This document shows, one piece after another, positions 32,141-40,489 of a stretch of DNA of 64,000 nt. The position numbers and the translations under genes were made by a program. Within the stretch, counting starts at the first letter, position 1. Each line of letters starts with the position of its first letter. The stretch is from JAGNHN01 sp964590645 (GTDB lineage: Bacteria; Bacteroidota; Bacteroidia; Bacteroidales; JAGNHN01). The notes below the pieces were generated by a model that did no database searches, was not told where the DNA came from, and saw nothing but the letters and a program-made list of their open reading frames with translations. The stretch lies in NCBI GenBank assembly GCA_964590645.1, contig CAZPYJ010000006.1, positions 62,001-126,000 of the forward strand. Direction: 5' to 3'.

Positions 32141-33328
32141 TCAGTTTCCGGGATTCTCTATCACCATTGCGGATGCGCCGCCGCCCCCATTACAGAGGCC
32201 CGTTGCTCCATAGCGTGCGCCCTTCTGGCGCAGTAAATGGATGAGGGTAACCAGGATGCGTGACCCGGTAGCACCCAGGGGGTGACCCAGTGAAACACCG
32301 GAACCCTTGACGTTCACAATGGACTGGTCAAGCTGCAATTCCTTCAGCGCTGCCAGCGACACCACGGCAAATGCCTCATTGATCTCGTAGAATGAAATGT
32401 CTTCTTTTTGAAGTCCGGCCTTTTCAATGGCTTTGGGAATGGCGATGGCCGGGGCGGTGGTGAACCATTCCGGTGCCTGAGCAGCATCTGCATAAGCGCG
32501 GATGATGGCCAGGGGTTTATGACCCAGGGCTTCTGCTCTTTCGCGGCTCATCAGTACCAGGGCTGCTGCCCCGTCATTGATGGTGGAGGCATTGGCAGCC
32601 GTGATGGTCCCATCCTTCACAAAGACAGGGCGCAGGGAAGCGATTTTATCAAAGTTCACACGGGTATATTCCTCGTCCTTGTCCACGATAAGGGGATCAC
32701 CCTTACGCTGAGGCACCTGCACTTCCACAATCTCATCTGAGAAGAGTCCGGCCTCCCAGGCGGCCTGGGCACGGCGGTATGACGCAATGGCCAGGGCATC
32801 CTGCTCTTCGCGGCTGATGTTCATCTCTTTGGCGGTATTCTCCGCCGCATTGCCCATATGGTAATCGTTGTACACATCCCACAGTCCGTCTTTGATCATT
32901 CCGTCCACCACCTTTGAATGACCCAGTTTGCTGCCGCTGCGCATATCCGGCAGGTAGTGCGGTACATTCGACATACTCTCCATTCCGCCGGCTACCACAA
33001 CCTCATTGTCTCCTGCGATGATGGTCTGGGCTGCCAGCATCACCGACTTCATTCCGGAAGAACAGACTTTGTTGATGGTGGTGCAGGGCACCGAGTCGGG
33101 GATACCTGCAAAGAGGGCGGCCTGACGGGCCGGTGCCTGGCCCAGGTTAGCGCTCAGTACGTTCCCCATATAGACCTCTTCAACCTTATCGGCACTCAAG
33201 GCAATTTTCGCCAGGGCTCCCTTGATGGCGGCCGCACCCAGCTGGGTGGCGCTGAGCGATGAGAGACTTCCGCCGAAACTTCCGATAGGCGTACGAACCG
33301 CCGAAACAATGTAAACTTCCTTATGCAT
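32141..33328 (-). CDS. Acetyl-CoA acetyltransferase (thiolase)
   Basis: A 395-residue type II thiolase. The acyl-accepting Cys sits in NKVCSSGMKSV (about residue 90), the His of NEAFA follows near residue 340, and GHPLGATGSRI with the catalytic Cys in GLCNGGGGASA closes the sequence. It joins or cleaves acetyl-CoA units; direction and chain length are not clear from sequence. The upstream -7 match lies 23 bp before the ATG. No hbd or crt genes are adjacent. Confidence 0.94.
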   Translation of the reverse strand: MHKEVYIVSAVRTPIGSFGGSLSSLSATQLGAAAIKGALAKIALSADKVEEVYMGNVLSANLGQAPARQAALFAGIPDSVPCTTINKVCSSGMKSVMLAAQTIIAGDNEVVVAGGMESMSNVPHYLPDMRSGSKLGHSKVVDGMIKDGLWDVYNDYHMGNAAENTAKEMNISREEQDALAIASYRRAQAAWEAGLFSDEIVEVQVPQRKGDPLIVDKDEEYTRVNFDKIASLRPVFVKDGTITAANASTINDGAAALVLMSRERAEALGHKPLAIIRAYADAAQAPEWFTTAPAIAIPKAIEKAGLQKEDISFYEINEAFAVVSLAALKELQLDQSIVNVKGSGVSLGHPLGATGSRILVTLIHLLRQKGARYGATGLCNGGGGASAMVIENPGN

Positions 33329-33350
33329 AAGATGATGAGTTGGTTTTTTT

Positions 33351-33358
33351 CAAAGGTA
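33351..33358 (-). promoter_or_regulatory. -7 element of the thiolase gene
   Basis: Minus-strand TACCTTTG, exact consensus, 23 bp before the ATG at 33328. Confidence 0.55.
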
Positions 33359-33375
33359 CATATTTAAGTCTGAAC

Positions 33376-33406
33376 ATAAAAAAACCCTGAGGATGGGCTC
33401 AGGGTT
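33376..33406 (-). terminator. Rho-independent terminator of the YwqK-like gene
   Basis: AACCCTGAG (33383-33391) pairs with CTCAGGGTT (33398-33406). On the minus strand a run of seven T residues follows. It sits between the YwqK-like gene and the thiolase promoter. Confidence 0.8.
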
Positions 33407-33431
33407 CAATTTCTAATGCAACAAAGAGAAA

Positions 33432-33899
33432 TCAATACTCGCGCTTGCTTTCCAGCTCACCTTCCTCGTTCCACATATACCAGGTTCCGGACTTTTCTCC
33501 TTCCTGATAAAAGAGCTCATATCTTTTTACTCCGGAATGATCCCAGACATACCAGTATCCGTGCTTCTTTCCCTGCTTCCAGTTGGCTTCGGCTACCTTT
33601 ACGCCTTCTTCAGAATAGCTCACCCAGGTTCCGTCTTTCTGGCCCTGATCGTAGCTGCGTTCCTCACTGACTTGTCCGTTTTCATAATAGAGCATCACCT
33701 TGCCGTGCTCCATTCCATCCTTGATATTCCGGACAACTTTCACCGCACCACTTTCATAGTATTCGGTATGGGTTCCGGTATAAAGCATCCCGGCTTTAAA
33801 GAAGTGCCCGTCGCGGTATTCCAGTTCCTGAGCGTGTACTCCCTGAAACAGGAAGAAAAGCATCAGGCTGAAGAAAAAAACCAGGCTGTAAGTTTTCAT
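33432..33899 (-). CDS. YwqK/MORN-like repeat exported protein
   Basis: A short exported protein with repeats of the MORN/YwqK type: the pattern G-Y/W-Y-(x)-G is seen in THTEYYESGAVKVV, GKVMLYYENGQVSEE, GTWVSYSEEGVKV, GYWYVWDHSGVKR and GTWYMWNEEGELE. Members are often called YwqK antitoxins, but no toxin gene is adjacent here and that role is not supported. A -7 element at 33912-33919 leaves the ATG at 33899 as the start (MKTYSLVFF...), since ATGs at 33905/33908 would lie at the transcription start. Signal peptide ends near HAQ. Confidence 0.8.
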   Translation of the reverse strand: MKTYSLVFFFSLMLFFLFQGVHAQELEYRDGHFFKAGMLYTGTHTEYYESGAVKVVRNIKDGMEHGKVMLYYENGQVSEERSYDQGQKDGTWVSYSEEGVKVAEANWKQGKKHGYWYVWDHSGVKRYELFYQEGEKSGTWYMWNEEGELESKREY

Positions 33900-33911
33900 T
33901 TTCATCATTCT

Positions 33912-33919
33912 CAAAAGTA
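33912..33919 (-). promoter_or_regulatory. -7 element of the YwqK-like gene
   Basis: Minus-strand TACTTTTG, exact consensus, 12 bp before the ATG at 33899. It argues against the longer open frame that begins at 33992. Confidence 0.5.
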
Positions 33920-34039
33920 ATAAAAATAGCAATTGGCTCTTGTTTCCAGTAAAACTATTCACTGAACGCAACTCTCCAAGCAACAATCCCATATTGACTC
34001 AATACAGAGCAGCCTGATGTCATACCCTGAGACAAGGAA

Positions 34040-34066
34040 GAGGCTGCCCCTGAACGTGACAGCCTC
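34040..34066 (-). terminator. Possible hairpin terminator of the beta-helix lipoprotein gene
   Basis: GAGGCTG (34040-34046) and CAGCCTC (34060-34066) pair over 7 bp. The flanking AAGGA and TCCTT may extend the stem imperfectly. The T-run on the minus strand is poor, so this is tentative. Confidence 0.4.
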
Positions 34067-34090
34067 CTTTTCCTTGATAAATAAGTCAAA

Positions 34091-35236
34091 TTATAACCCA
34101 ACTGTCCAGCCCTGGGCCCAGCTGGGAACACTGGCACCATTACCGGCACCGGTGGCATTGGGATTCTCAGTTACAGCTGCGGGATTTCCGGTTCCCACGC
34201 TCACGTTGGTAGCACAGTCAATAAAATGAACATTCGTGACCGTGAGAGAGCCATCATTGGTCCAACCCTGGCTCACATCGCCAGATACACGAACTCCAAT
34301 TTTCCAGTTTTTCAGAACGACGTTATCAATGTTGCCCTTGGTTCCCCTGCGCAGTTCCATTCCCTGCGGCTCATTGCCATCCAGATTATTCCCAATTAAG
34401 GTTACGTTTGAAATGGTTGGATTTGCATAAGGAGTAGCGTTGTTGTTCGTTTCCCAGTTGTCTGCTTCAAAACCCCTGTTACCCAGGTTCGCTTCCGTAC
34501 AGACTCCATACCAATACTGTCCACCGCCTGTCCAGCCTTCAGTCCAGTCAAACATATCATCTTCGCCGTTTAAAGAGATAATGTAATTCGCGTGAACAGT
34601 TCCGCCATAGAATTCAATGGGGTCATCAGCACATTCCGCTATTTGAACATACTCGACTATGGTACCATTACCAACCCCGAAAAAGGAGATTCCGTTGTAT
34701 TCCTTCTCGCTATTGAAAGCTGCACCCGAGTATTCTATTCTCAGGTATCTGATAGAACCGGAGTTATCATTGGGGTCAGTACCTCCATAAGGCACATCAC
34801 CTACCTCTGTCATACCGCCTCCCGAGTTACAGGGAGCCCTACCAGCGATAACCACACCACCCCAGTCTCCACGGGTTTTGTTACTGAGCCCCGAAGTCAT
34901 CACGACCGGATTCTGTTGAGTACCATTTACGAAAATCTGTCCACCTTGTTCCACGATAATGGCAGCGGATGTACCACCCACCCCTTCAATAAGAGTTCCG
35001 GCAGGGATAGTGAGTTTTCCTCCATCCTTCACCCTGACCTGTCCGGTAAGCTTGTATACCTTAGTCGCATCCAAAGTAACCGCCTCAGTAACATCCCCTT
35101 TAAAATCATTAGGGTTAAAGGTTGGCGTTTCGTCTTTTTTGTCATCATCATCGTCTTTATTGCAACCAGTGCTTACGAATGCGGTTAACGCAAAAGTGGC
35201 CAGCAGGAGCAACAAATTTTTCTTCAGGTTTTTCAT
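34091..35236 (-). CDS. Lipoprotein with right-handed beta-helix, partner of the TonB receptor
   Basis: A 381-residue lipoprotein (lipobox STGC at Cys25, then a run of Asp and Lys). The mature part has beta-helix-type repeats: VKDGGKLTIPAGTLIEGVGG, GDWGGVVIAGRAPCNSGGG, SIRYLRIEYSGAAF, EFYGGTVHANYI, NPTISNVTLIGNN. Similar proteins in other Bacteroidota sit beside TonB receptors; some are mislabelled transporters. It is 108 bp downstream of the receptor gene and has its own promoter: a -7 at 35262-35269 and a four-box 11-bp array. Substrate and role are unknown. Confidence 0.75.
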   Translation of the reverse strand: MKNLKKNLLLLLATFALTAFVSTGCNKDDDDDKKDETPTFNPNDFKGDVTEAVTLDATKVYKLTGQVRVKDGGKLTIPAGTLIEGVGGTSAAIIVEQGGQIFVNGTQQNPVVMTSGLSNKTRGDWGGVVIAGRAPCNSGGGMTEVGDVPYGGTDPNDNSGSIRYLRIEYSGAAFNSEKEYNGISFFGVGNGTIVEYVQIAECADDPIEFYGGTVHANYIISLNGEDDMFDWTEGWTGGGQYWYGVCTEANLGNRGFEADNWETNNNATPYANPTISNVTLIGNNLDGNEPQGMELRRGTKGNIDNVVLKNWKIGVRVSGDVSQGWTNDGSLTVTNVHFIDCATNVSVGTGNPAAVTENPNATGAGNGASVPSWAQGWTVGL

Positions 35237-35261
35237 TTGGCATTGTTTTAAGTTTGCGATG

Positions 35262-35269
35262 CAAATTTA
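35262..35269 (-). promoter_or_regulatory. -7 element of the beta-helix lipoprotein gene
   Basis: Minus-strand TAAATTTG, exact TAnnTTTG, 26 bp before the ATG at 35236. Confidence 0.5.
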
Positions 35270-35290
35270 CCCCGGAATGAAGCGTCACGG

Positions 35291-35329
35291 GTTAAGCATA
35301 GATTAGGCTTTTATTAAGTAATCATTAAG
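35291..35329 (-). promoter_or_regulatory. Four-box 11-bp phased array (candidate Pho box)
   Basis: On the plus strand GTTAAG (35291), ATTAGG (35302), ATTAAG (35313) and ATTAAG (35324) recur at exactly 11 bp. The first hexamer starts 22 bp after the end of the -7 element. This is the cleanest of three arrays with identical geometry. Confidence 0.6.
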
Positions 35330-35343
35330 CAAGGGCTACAATC

Positions 35344-38112
35344 TCACAAACGATAACTCATATTAAAGCTCGCCAACACACCTTTCTTATATGAGATGAC
35401 CAGGACATCCCTGTCTAAGTTGGCTTGATATCGCTCAATGGAAGGGTTCAAAAGGTTCTTGAAACCTAATCCCAGGGAAAGACGATCAAAGGATGACTTG
35501 ATGACCACATCTAATGAACCAAAAGGTTGCTCAATGATGTTGCCGCGCTTATTGGTACCAATTGCGTAGATTCTATCAGAAAAATAACTGAAAGCTATGG
35601 TGCCTGTAAGAATATTCTTGTAATCATTCCAGGTCCTTGTCAATGAAAGATCAGTATTCAACAGCCAATCGGAAGCACCTGTGAACCTTGCCTTGCTATG
35701 GGTAAAGTTTACCATATACATAGTCTCTTGCTGTACTTTTTCACTATTCAGCTCCTGTTCTGTATACATATATGAAACATTGAACCCGGTATATAGCTTG
35801 AAGTTGTTTTTGTTGAATAACTCCTTCCGGGCTTCAAACTCGAGTCCGGCCACATAGCCCCAATCTCCTGTGTTGAGAAAGGAAATATCATTGGTTGCCG
35901 AGGTGATAGCGAATTCATTAATGGGATTCAGGATGTACTTCCCATAAGCACCAAGAGATATCAGCTCTCCGACACCCGGGAAGTACTCCCATTTCAGGTC
36001 GGCATTGTAATTATCTGACTGATATATATCAGGGTTTCCAAATTTCACCTGGGTTACTTCCTCGTAGATAAATAAGGCCCGCTCCTTGAACTGAGGCAGC
36101 GTATAGGTCTTGCTGGCAGCGAAACGGAGGTTTTGCTTGCTGGTCAACTCGTACCTGGTAGTCAGACTGGGCATAAATGGAAAGACCTCAAAAGCATCCT
36201 CGCGGTCTGCCGGATCAAGCTGTGTATTCCAGGTCACTTCCTGGAACACATATTCGGCACGCAGTCCCAGCAAGGCAGTGAACCTGGGGTTCAGCCTGAT
36301 CTCCGTTGTCAGATAGCCCCCCTGAATGAATTGTGTACCACCGTATACTTGCGGATCCAGCGCGAAGGGAACTTGTGAACTCCCCCTGAAAGTCTCTATG
36401 CGGAAATACTGCTTATCCAGATTGGACTGATTGAAAAATTGAGAAAGTTGATCCGGGTCGACTACGGTAAATCTTTGTTCAGGTGCTATCCTGAAATTAT
36501 ATTGAACTGATTCGAAATCACGATTCTTATAGCGTCCTGTTCCACCAAGCGTCAACTTGATGCGATAAGATTCGTCTGAATCGGACAGAAACTTGTAGCT
36601 CATCGCAAAATTGAGTGCCGCTTCGTTTTCAGTCAGGTAATGGTAATACCGGTGGTTGTCGGTAATCTGGTTCTGGCCGAAAAAATAAACCCCATCCACC
36701 ATTCGGAAAGTATTCTGCAGGCGATCGGGAGCATCACTGGTGATCGAATTGAAAGACATTCCCCAGCTCAGATCGGTTCGCTGACTAAATTGGTGGGATC
36801 CCAGCACCTGGTTCATCAGAATCGTGTTACGCTCATAAATTTTCCTTATTACTAAACCATTGTCGTTATCAGCAATATCAATGATGGTTCCCTTATACAC
36901 CTCGTTAAAACTTTCTGATGTATTAATGAGGATTAGATTATAACTGATTTTGTGGTCTTTATTGAATTTGTAGCCCAGGTTCAGCATACCGGTACTGTTG
37001 GTAGAATAACTGTAGGTCTTCATCGTCAAACTCTTATGCGGAACACCAGCACTGTTGACCGCACCAAATGCAACCCCTTCCCTGGTTGAAAATTCATTCT
37101 CAAAGTTTAGGGTGGCAAAATAGCTCAGCTCATTCTTCTGTGATTTACCAAGCTGGTAAGCGTTTCCACCGGACAGAGAGAAACTTACGCCGACAGGCTT
37201 CATAGAGACAGGGTCCATCTCATTATCGAAAGCAAAGCGGTCCAGGGTATTAGGTGGCTGGGAGGTGTGAAGGCCAAAATAATCAGGCCCTTCTTTCAGC
37301 GGAAAGGTATTCTCATCCAATGCCGAAAAGTTCACATTGGTTCCGATCTCAACATTGAGAATTCGATCACCCGTATACTCCTTGGAACTAATATCCACAT
37401 TACCTCCGGCAAAATCACCAAAAATCCGGTTGTTGTAGATCTTATCAATAGAAATATAACCTACAATCTCTGTCGAAAAGATATCCAGTGAAATGTTCTT
37501 TTGTTCCGGATTGTTGGATGGAATAGGTAATCCGTTCATCTGCGTGGAATTATACCTGTCGCCCAATCCCCTGACATAAATATCATTGCTTCCTTCCACC
37601 TTGGATATCCCTGTGACTTTTGTGACTGCGGCGGCAACATCACCAACCCCCTTACGCGATAATTCCTGGGCACCAATGTGTTGAACGATTTCAACTGCAC
37701 TCTTCTGTTCCAGAAGCAAGATATTCTCTTTCTCTCTTGAAATCTGAGTTACAATATCTACAACATCCAGCTGCAGCGAGATAGGCACCATATCTACATT
37801 AATGACCGTTGCCTTATTGGCCTCAACCAGCACCCCCTCAAAGGTCTGGGTCTCATAGGAGATAAATGATACCTGAATAGTATACCTCCCTGGATTAAGA
37901 TTGCGGATTTCATACTTGCCATCAAAGTTGGTGCTGGCACCGATCAGCGTTCCCTGTATGACCACGTTCGCTCCAATAATGGTTTCACTGCTAGCTTTTT
38001 CCTTCACCACTCCCGTAATGCTCCCAGTCTGAGCAATAAGGGATAAAGGAATGCAGATCAATGCTATGCAAGTGATTAAGAAATCAGGTTTCAGACCGGG
38101 AAATTTCATCAT
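35344..38112 (-). CDS. TonB-dependent receptor (outer membrane), probably phosphate-regulated
   Basis: A 922-residue outer-membrane transporter. Order: signal peptide (to about SLIAQ), a CarboxypepD_reg-like domain (TGSITGVVKEKASSETIIGA, FDGKYEIRNLNPGRYTIQV), then a plug with VTGISKVEGSNDIYVRGLGD and QMNGLPIPSNNPEQKN, and a C-terminal barrel ending in aromatic residues (FNMSYRL). Such receptors import large or scarce solutes using TonB energy. The promoter (38159-38166) carries a three-box 11-bp array. The substrate is unknown; the array suggests it may be phosphate-related. Confidence 0.9.
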   Translation of the reverse strand: MMKFPGLKPDFLITCIALICIPLSLIAQTGSITGVVKEKASSETIIGANVVIQGTLIGASTNFDGKYEIRNLNPGRYTIQVSFISYETQTFEGVLVEANKATVINVDMVPISLQLDVVDIVTQISREKENILLLEQKSAVEIVQHIGAQELSRKGVGDVAAAVTKVTGISKVEGSNDIYVRGLGDRYNSTQMNGLPIPSNNPEQKNISLDIFSTEIVGYISIDKIYNNRIFGDFAGGNVDISSKEYTGDRILNVEIGTNVNFSALDENTFPLKEGPDYFGLHTSQPPNTLDRFAFDNEMDPVSMKPVGVSFSLSGGNAYQLGKSQKNELSYFATLNFENEFSTREGVAFGAVNSAGVPHKSLTMKTYSYSTNSTGMLNLGYKFNKDHKISYNLILINTSESFNEVYKGTIIDIADNDNGLVIRKIYERNTILMNQVLGSHQFSQRTDLSWGMSFNSITSDAPDRLQNTFRMVDGVYFFGQNQITDNHRYYHYLTENEAALNFAMSYKFLSDSDESYRIKLTLGGTGRYKNRDFESVQYNFRIAPEQRFTVVDPDQLSQFFNQSNLDKQYFRIETFRGSSQVPFALDPQVYGGTQFIQGGYLTTEIRLNPRFTALLGLRAEYVFQEVTWNTQLDPADREDAFEVFPFMPSLTTRYELTSKQNLRFAASKTYTLPQFKERALFIYEEVTQVKFGNPDIYQSDNYNADLKWEYFPGVGELISLGAYGKYILNPINEFAITSATNDISFLNTGDWGYVAGLEFEARKELFNKNNFKLYTGFNVSYMYTEQELNSEKVQQETMYMVNFTHSKARFTGASDWLLNTDLSLTRTWNDYKNILTGTIAFSYFSDRIYAIGTNKRGNIIEQPFGSLDVVIKSSFDRLSLGLGFKNLLNPSIERYQANLDRDVLVISYKKGVLASFNMSYRL

Positions 38113-38158
38113 CTCTTATTATTCTGTTAAACAGTAGGGTATGCCAGCAAATTACCTG

Positions 38159-38166
38159 CAAAGGTA
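38159..38166 (-). promoter_or_regulatory. -7 element of the TonB receptor gene
   Basis: Minus-strand TACCTTTG, exact consensus, 46 bp before the ATG at 38112. Confidence 0.6.
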
Positions 38167-38187
38167 TCCTTACTCCTTCATTGGAAT

Positions 38188-38215
38188 ATTAAGGCAATGT
38201 TAAGTAATGCTTATG
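38188..38215 (-). promoter_or_regulatory. Three-box 11-bp phased array (candidate Pho box)
   Basis: On the plus strand ATTAAG (38188), GTTAAG (38199) and CTTATG (38210) occur at exactly 11-bp steps, the first starting 22 bp after the end of the -7 element, as in the other two arrays. Confidence 0.6.
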
Positions 38216-38324
38216 TATCCTGTATTCAGAATCATCTTCTTACAGGGGGTAAGCTTCGCAATATTAACAAGTTACTGACCCATACTAATACCTCTAGGCT
38301 TCCTGCTCGTGGCCTTGTCTCCCC

Positions 38325-39224
38325 TTAGCCCTTCCGGGCCATACAGAAGCGATCCTTCCCCCTGAAATCCTTTAGAATGCGTACATCCTGATACGCACGG
38401 GTGCCGAGCAAATCCTGCATCGCTGGTCTTGCCTTTTCGTGAATTTCAAAGAAAAGCAAAGCAGATGGCCGCAAGAGCTCGTCAGCCCAATCAAGGATGG
38501 CCCTGTAAAACCGCAATGGATCCGATTCCGGGGCAAAAAGGGCATTCCAGGGTTCCCAGGCCAGGACGTTCGGCTGCATTGCTGCTTTGTCTTGTATCAT
38601 AACATAGGGTGGATTAGAAATGATGACATCCACCAGCTTAATTCCGGGAGGCGGGGATAGAAGGATATCAGCTTGCAAGAATTTGACCTCGAGTTTATTT
38701 CTCAAGGCATTGCGGCGGGCCACCTCCAAGGCCTCCTCCGAAATATCTACTGCGCTCACCCCTGCTTCCGGGAAATGATGCTTCAGTCCCAGTGCCAGAC
38801 AGCCCGAGCCGGTGCCCATATCCAGCATACTAAGGGGCTTTTCGTGGGGAAAAGACTTCCTGATTTCAGCGCAAGCCCATCCCAGCAACTCCTCTGTTTC
38901 CGGGCGGGGTATCAGGACAGCCGGGCTCACCTCCAGGGTGAGGGCATCAAAAGGAAGCGCTCCAAGTATATATTGCCAGGGTTCGTGACGAAGCGACCTG
39001 GACAGCATAGCGCGGAGCTGATGGAGCTGAGACTGCGTAAGGGCCTTGCCTTCCATCTTCGCCCGGGTATAGGGCATTTGAAAAAGATGCTCCAGGAAGA
39101 GGCGAGCCAGAGAGTCAGCCTCTGCAGGGGTATACCGGGCAGAAAGCATTCCGGCGAGGCGCTGTCTCAAAGCAGGACGTTTTGCCCTATCGGTTTTGCC
39201 CCTTTCTATACCCAATGGCTTCAT
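38325..39224 (-). CDS. prmC: Peptide chain release factor N5-glutamine methyltransferase PrmC
   Basis: Methylates the Gln of the GGQ motif in release factors RF1/RF2. An N-terminal helical domain (PEWQYIL-type block seen as HEPWQYILGALPFDALTLEV) precedes the Rossmann fold: PRPETEELL, MLDMGTGSGCLALGL, AVDISEEALEVA, and the catalytic VIISNPPYV (NPPY). 299 residues. The ATG at 39224 fits the -7-like TACCTTCG at 39230-39237; a later ATG at 39149 would make a shorter N-terminus. Its start is 32 bp from ribD on the other strand. Confidence 0.93.
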   Translation of the reverse strand: MKPLGIERGKTDRAKRPALRQRLAGMLSARYTPAEADSLARLFLEHLFQMPYTRAKMEGKALTQSQLHQLRAMLSRSLRHEPWQYILGALPFDALTLEVSPAVLIPRPETEELLGWACAEIRKSFPHEKPLSMLDMGTGSGCLALGLKHHFPEAGVSAVDISEEALEVARRNALRNKLEVKFLQADILLSPPPGIKLVDVIISNPPYVMIQDKAAMQPNVLAWEPWNALFAPESDPLRFYRAILDWADELLRPSALLFFEIHEKARPAMQDLLGTRAYQDVRILKDFRGKDRFCMARKG

Positions 39225-39229
39225 AGGGG

Positions 39230-39237
39230 CGAAGGTA
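39230..39237 (-). promoter_or_regulatory. Near-consensus -7 element for prmC
   Basis: Minus-strand TACCTTCG differs from TAnnTTTG at one position and ends 5 bp before the prmC ATG, implying an almost leaderless transcript. Confidence 0.35.
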
Positions 39238-39245
39238 GAAAAATG

Positions 39246-39253
39246 TACTTTTG
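39246..39253 (+). promoter_or_regulatory. -7 element for ribD
   Basis: TACTTTTG, exact consensus, ends 3 bp before the ATG at 39257, implying a leaderless transcript, or that the ATG at 39278 is used. Confidence 0.4.
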
Positions 39254-39256
39254 CTT

Positions 39257-40330
39257 ATGCCTTCGGATGCAGCCTATATGGAAAGATGCCTGGAACTGGC
39301 CCTCAAAGGCCTGGGGCGGGTATCACCCAATCCTCTGGTGGGATGTGTGATCGTGCTGGATGACAAGATTATTGGCGAGGGCTACCACCACAACTTTGGC
39401 GGCGCCCACGCAGAAGTGAATGCCATTGCGGCCGTGAAAGATCCAAAGCTGTTATCCCGCGCCACCCTCTATGCCAACCTGGAGCCCTGCGCCCATTACG
39501 GAAAGACTCCTCCCTGTGCCAATCTGATTGTGGAAAAACAGCTGGCCCGGGTCGTCATCGGCACCCCGGATCCTTATCCAAAAGTAGCAGGCCTGGGCAT
39601 CCGGATGATGGAAAAAGCCGGGATACAGCTCACCACCGGAATCCTGAGCAGGGAATGCAGTATGCTTAACCGCCGCTTTTTTACCTTCCACACATTGAAG
39701 CGCCCTTACATTATTCTGAAATGGGCTACCTCCTCAGATGGATATCTTTCCCCGGGCAAGCATCTTCCGGAAAACAGAGAAAGATGGTGGATTACAGGCA
39801 GCCTGGCCAATACATTCACCCACAAGTGGCGCAGTGAAGAAGACAGCATCCTGGCAGGGATGAACACCATCATCTCCGACAATCCCGGGCTCAATAACCG
39901 GAAATGGAGTGGAAGAACGCCATTACGGGTGGTGATCGACCCGGACCTTGCGCTCAATGACAGTTATCAGGTCGTGGATGAGGCAGCCCCTACCCTGGTG
40001 CTCAATCACCGGCTCAACAAGATGCTTGGCAGGAAAGAATGGCAACGCATTGCTCCTGACGGCGACCGCGTTGATGAGACATTGAAGGTGCTTTATCAGA
40101 AAGGGATACAAAGTCTTATCGTGGAAGGAGGGGCAGAAACCCTGAACGCATATCTGGATGCCGGAATGTGGGATGAAGCCAGGGTATGGTCAGGAAAAAA
40201 AGCCTTCGGGAAAGGGGTGCGTGCGCCGGAACTGTCTGTGCCACCTGCCTCACAGGCGCAGATTGGGGAAGACCTTCTTCATCTTTATTTTAATAAAAAC
40301 AATCCTATGCTGCCTGCTCAAACAGCCTGA
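39257..40330 (+). CDS. ribD: Bifunctional riboflavin biosynthesis protein RibD
   Basis: Deaminase plus reductase of riboflavin synthesis. N-terminal deaminase: GGAHAEVNAIAAV (His-Ala-Glu) and PCAHYGKTPPCANLI with the zinc cysteines. C-terminal reductase: KWATSSDGYLS, SDNPGLNNR, and VEGGAETLNAYLDAGMWDEA. About 357 residues, normal for RibD. The ATG at 39257 is chosen, with 39278 as an alternative that would leave a leader of about 20 nt. No other rib gene is in the window. Confidence 0.93.
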   Translation: MPSDAAYMERCLELALKGLGRVSPNPLVGCVIVLDDKIIGEGYHHNFGGAHAEVNAIAAVKDPKLLSRATLYANLEPCAHYGKTPPCANLIVEKQLARVVIGTPDPYPKVAGLGIRMMEKAGIQLTTGILSRECSMLNRRFFTFHTLKRPYIILKWATSSDGYLSPGKHLPENRERWWITGSLANTFTHKWRSEEDSILAGMNTIISDNPGLNNRKWSGRTPLRVVIDPDLALNDSYQVVDEAAPTLVLNHRLNKMLGRKEWQRIAPDGDRVDETLKVLYQKGIQSLIVEGGAETLNAYLDAGMWDEARVWSGKKAFGKGVRAPELSVPPASQAQIGEDLLHLYFNKNNPMLPAQTA

Positions 40331-40464
40331 CGAATTCAGGACGGGAGCATTTCAACTGAAGCATAACTGCGTGCCGGACTGCTGCCTGGCACCTCTTCCG
40401 TCCCGATGCAAAGGTAGCTGCTCTTTGGGACACCCTTCTTTATGACAGGCAGAAAGGAAAATGA

Positions 40465-40472
40465 TAGCTTTG
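40465..40472 (+). promoter_or_regulatory. -7 element of the CDF transporter gene
   Basis: TAGCTTTG, exact TAnnTTTG, 17 bp before the GTG start at 40490. Confidence 0.45.
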
Positions 40473-40489
40473 CAGGCGAATAGCCAGGA

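Noticed and set aside
33432..33899. Antitoxin of a toxin-antitoxin pair (YwqK label)
   Set aside because: No toxin gene is adjacent and the protein is a secreted MORN-like repeat protein, so the toxin-antitoxin label is not supported.
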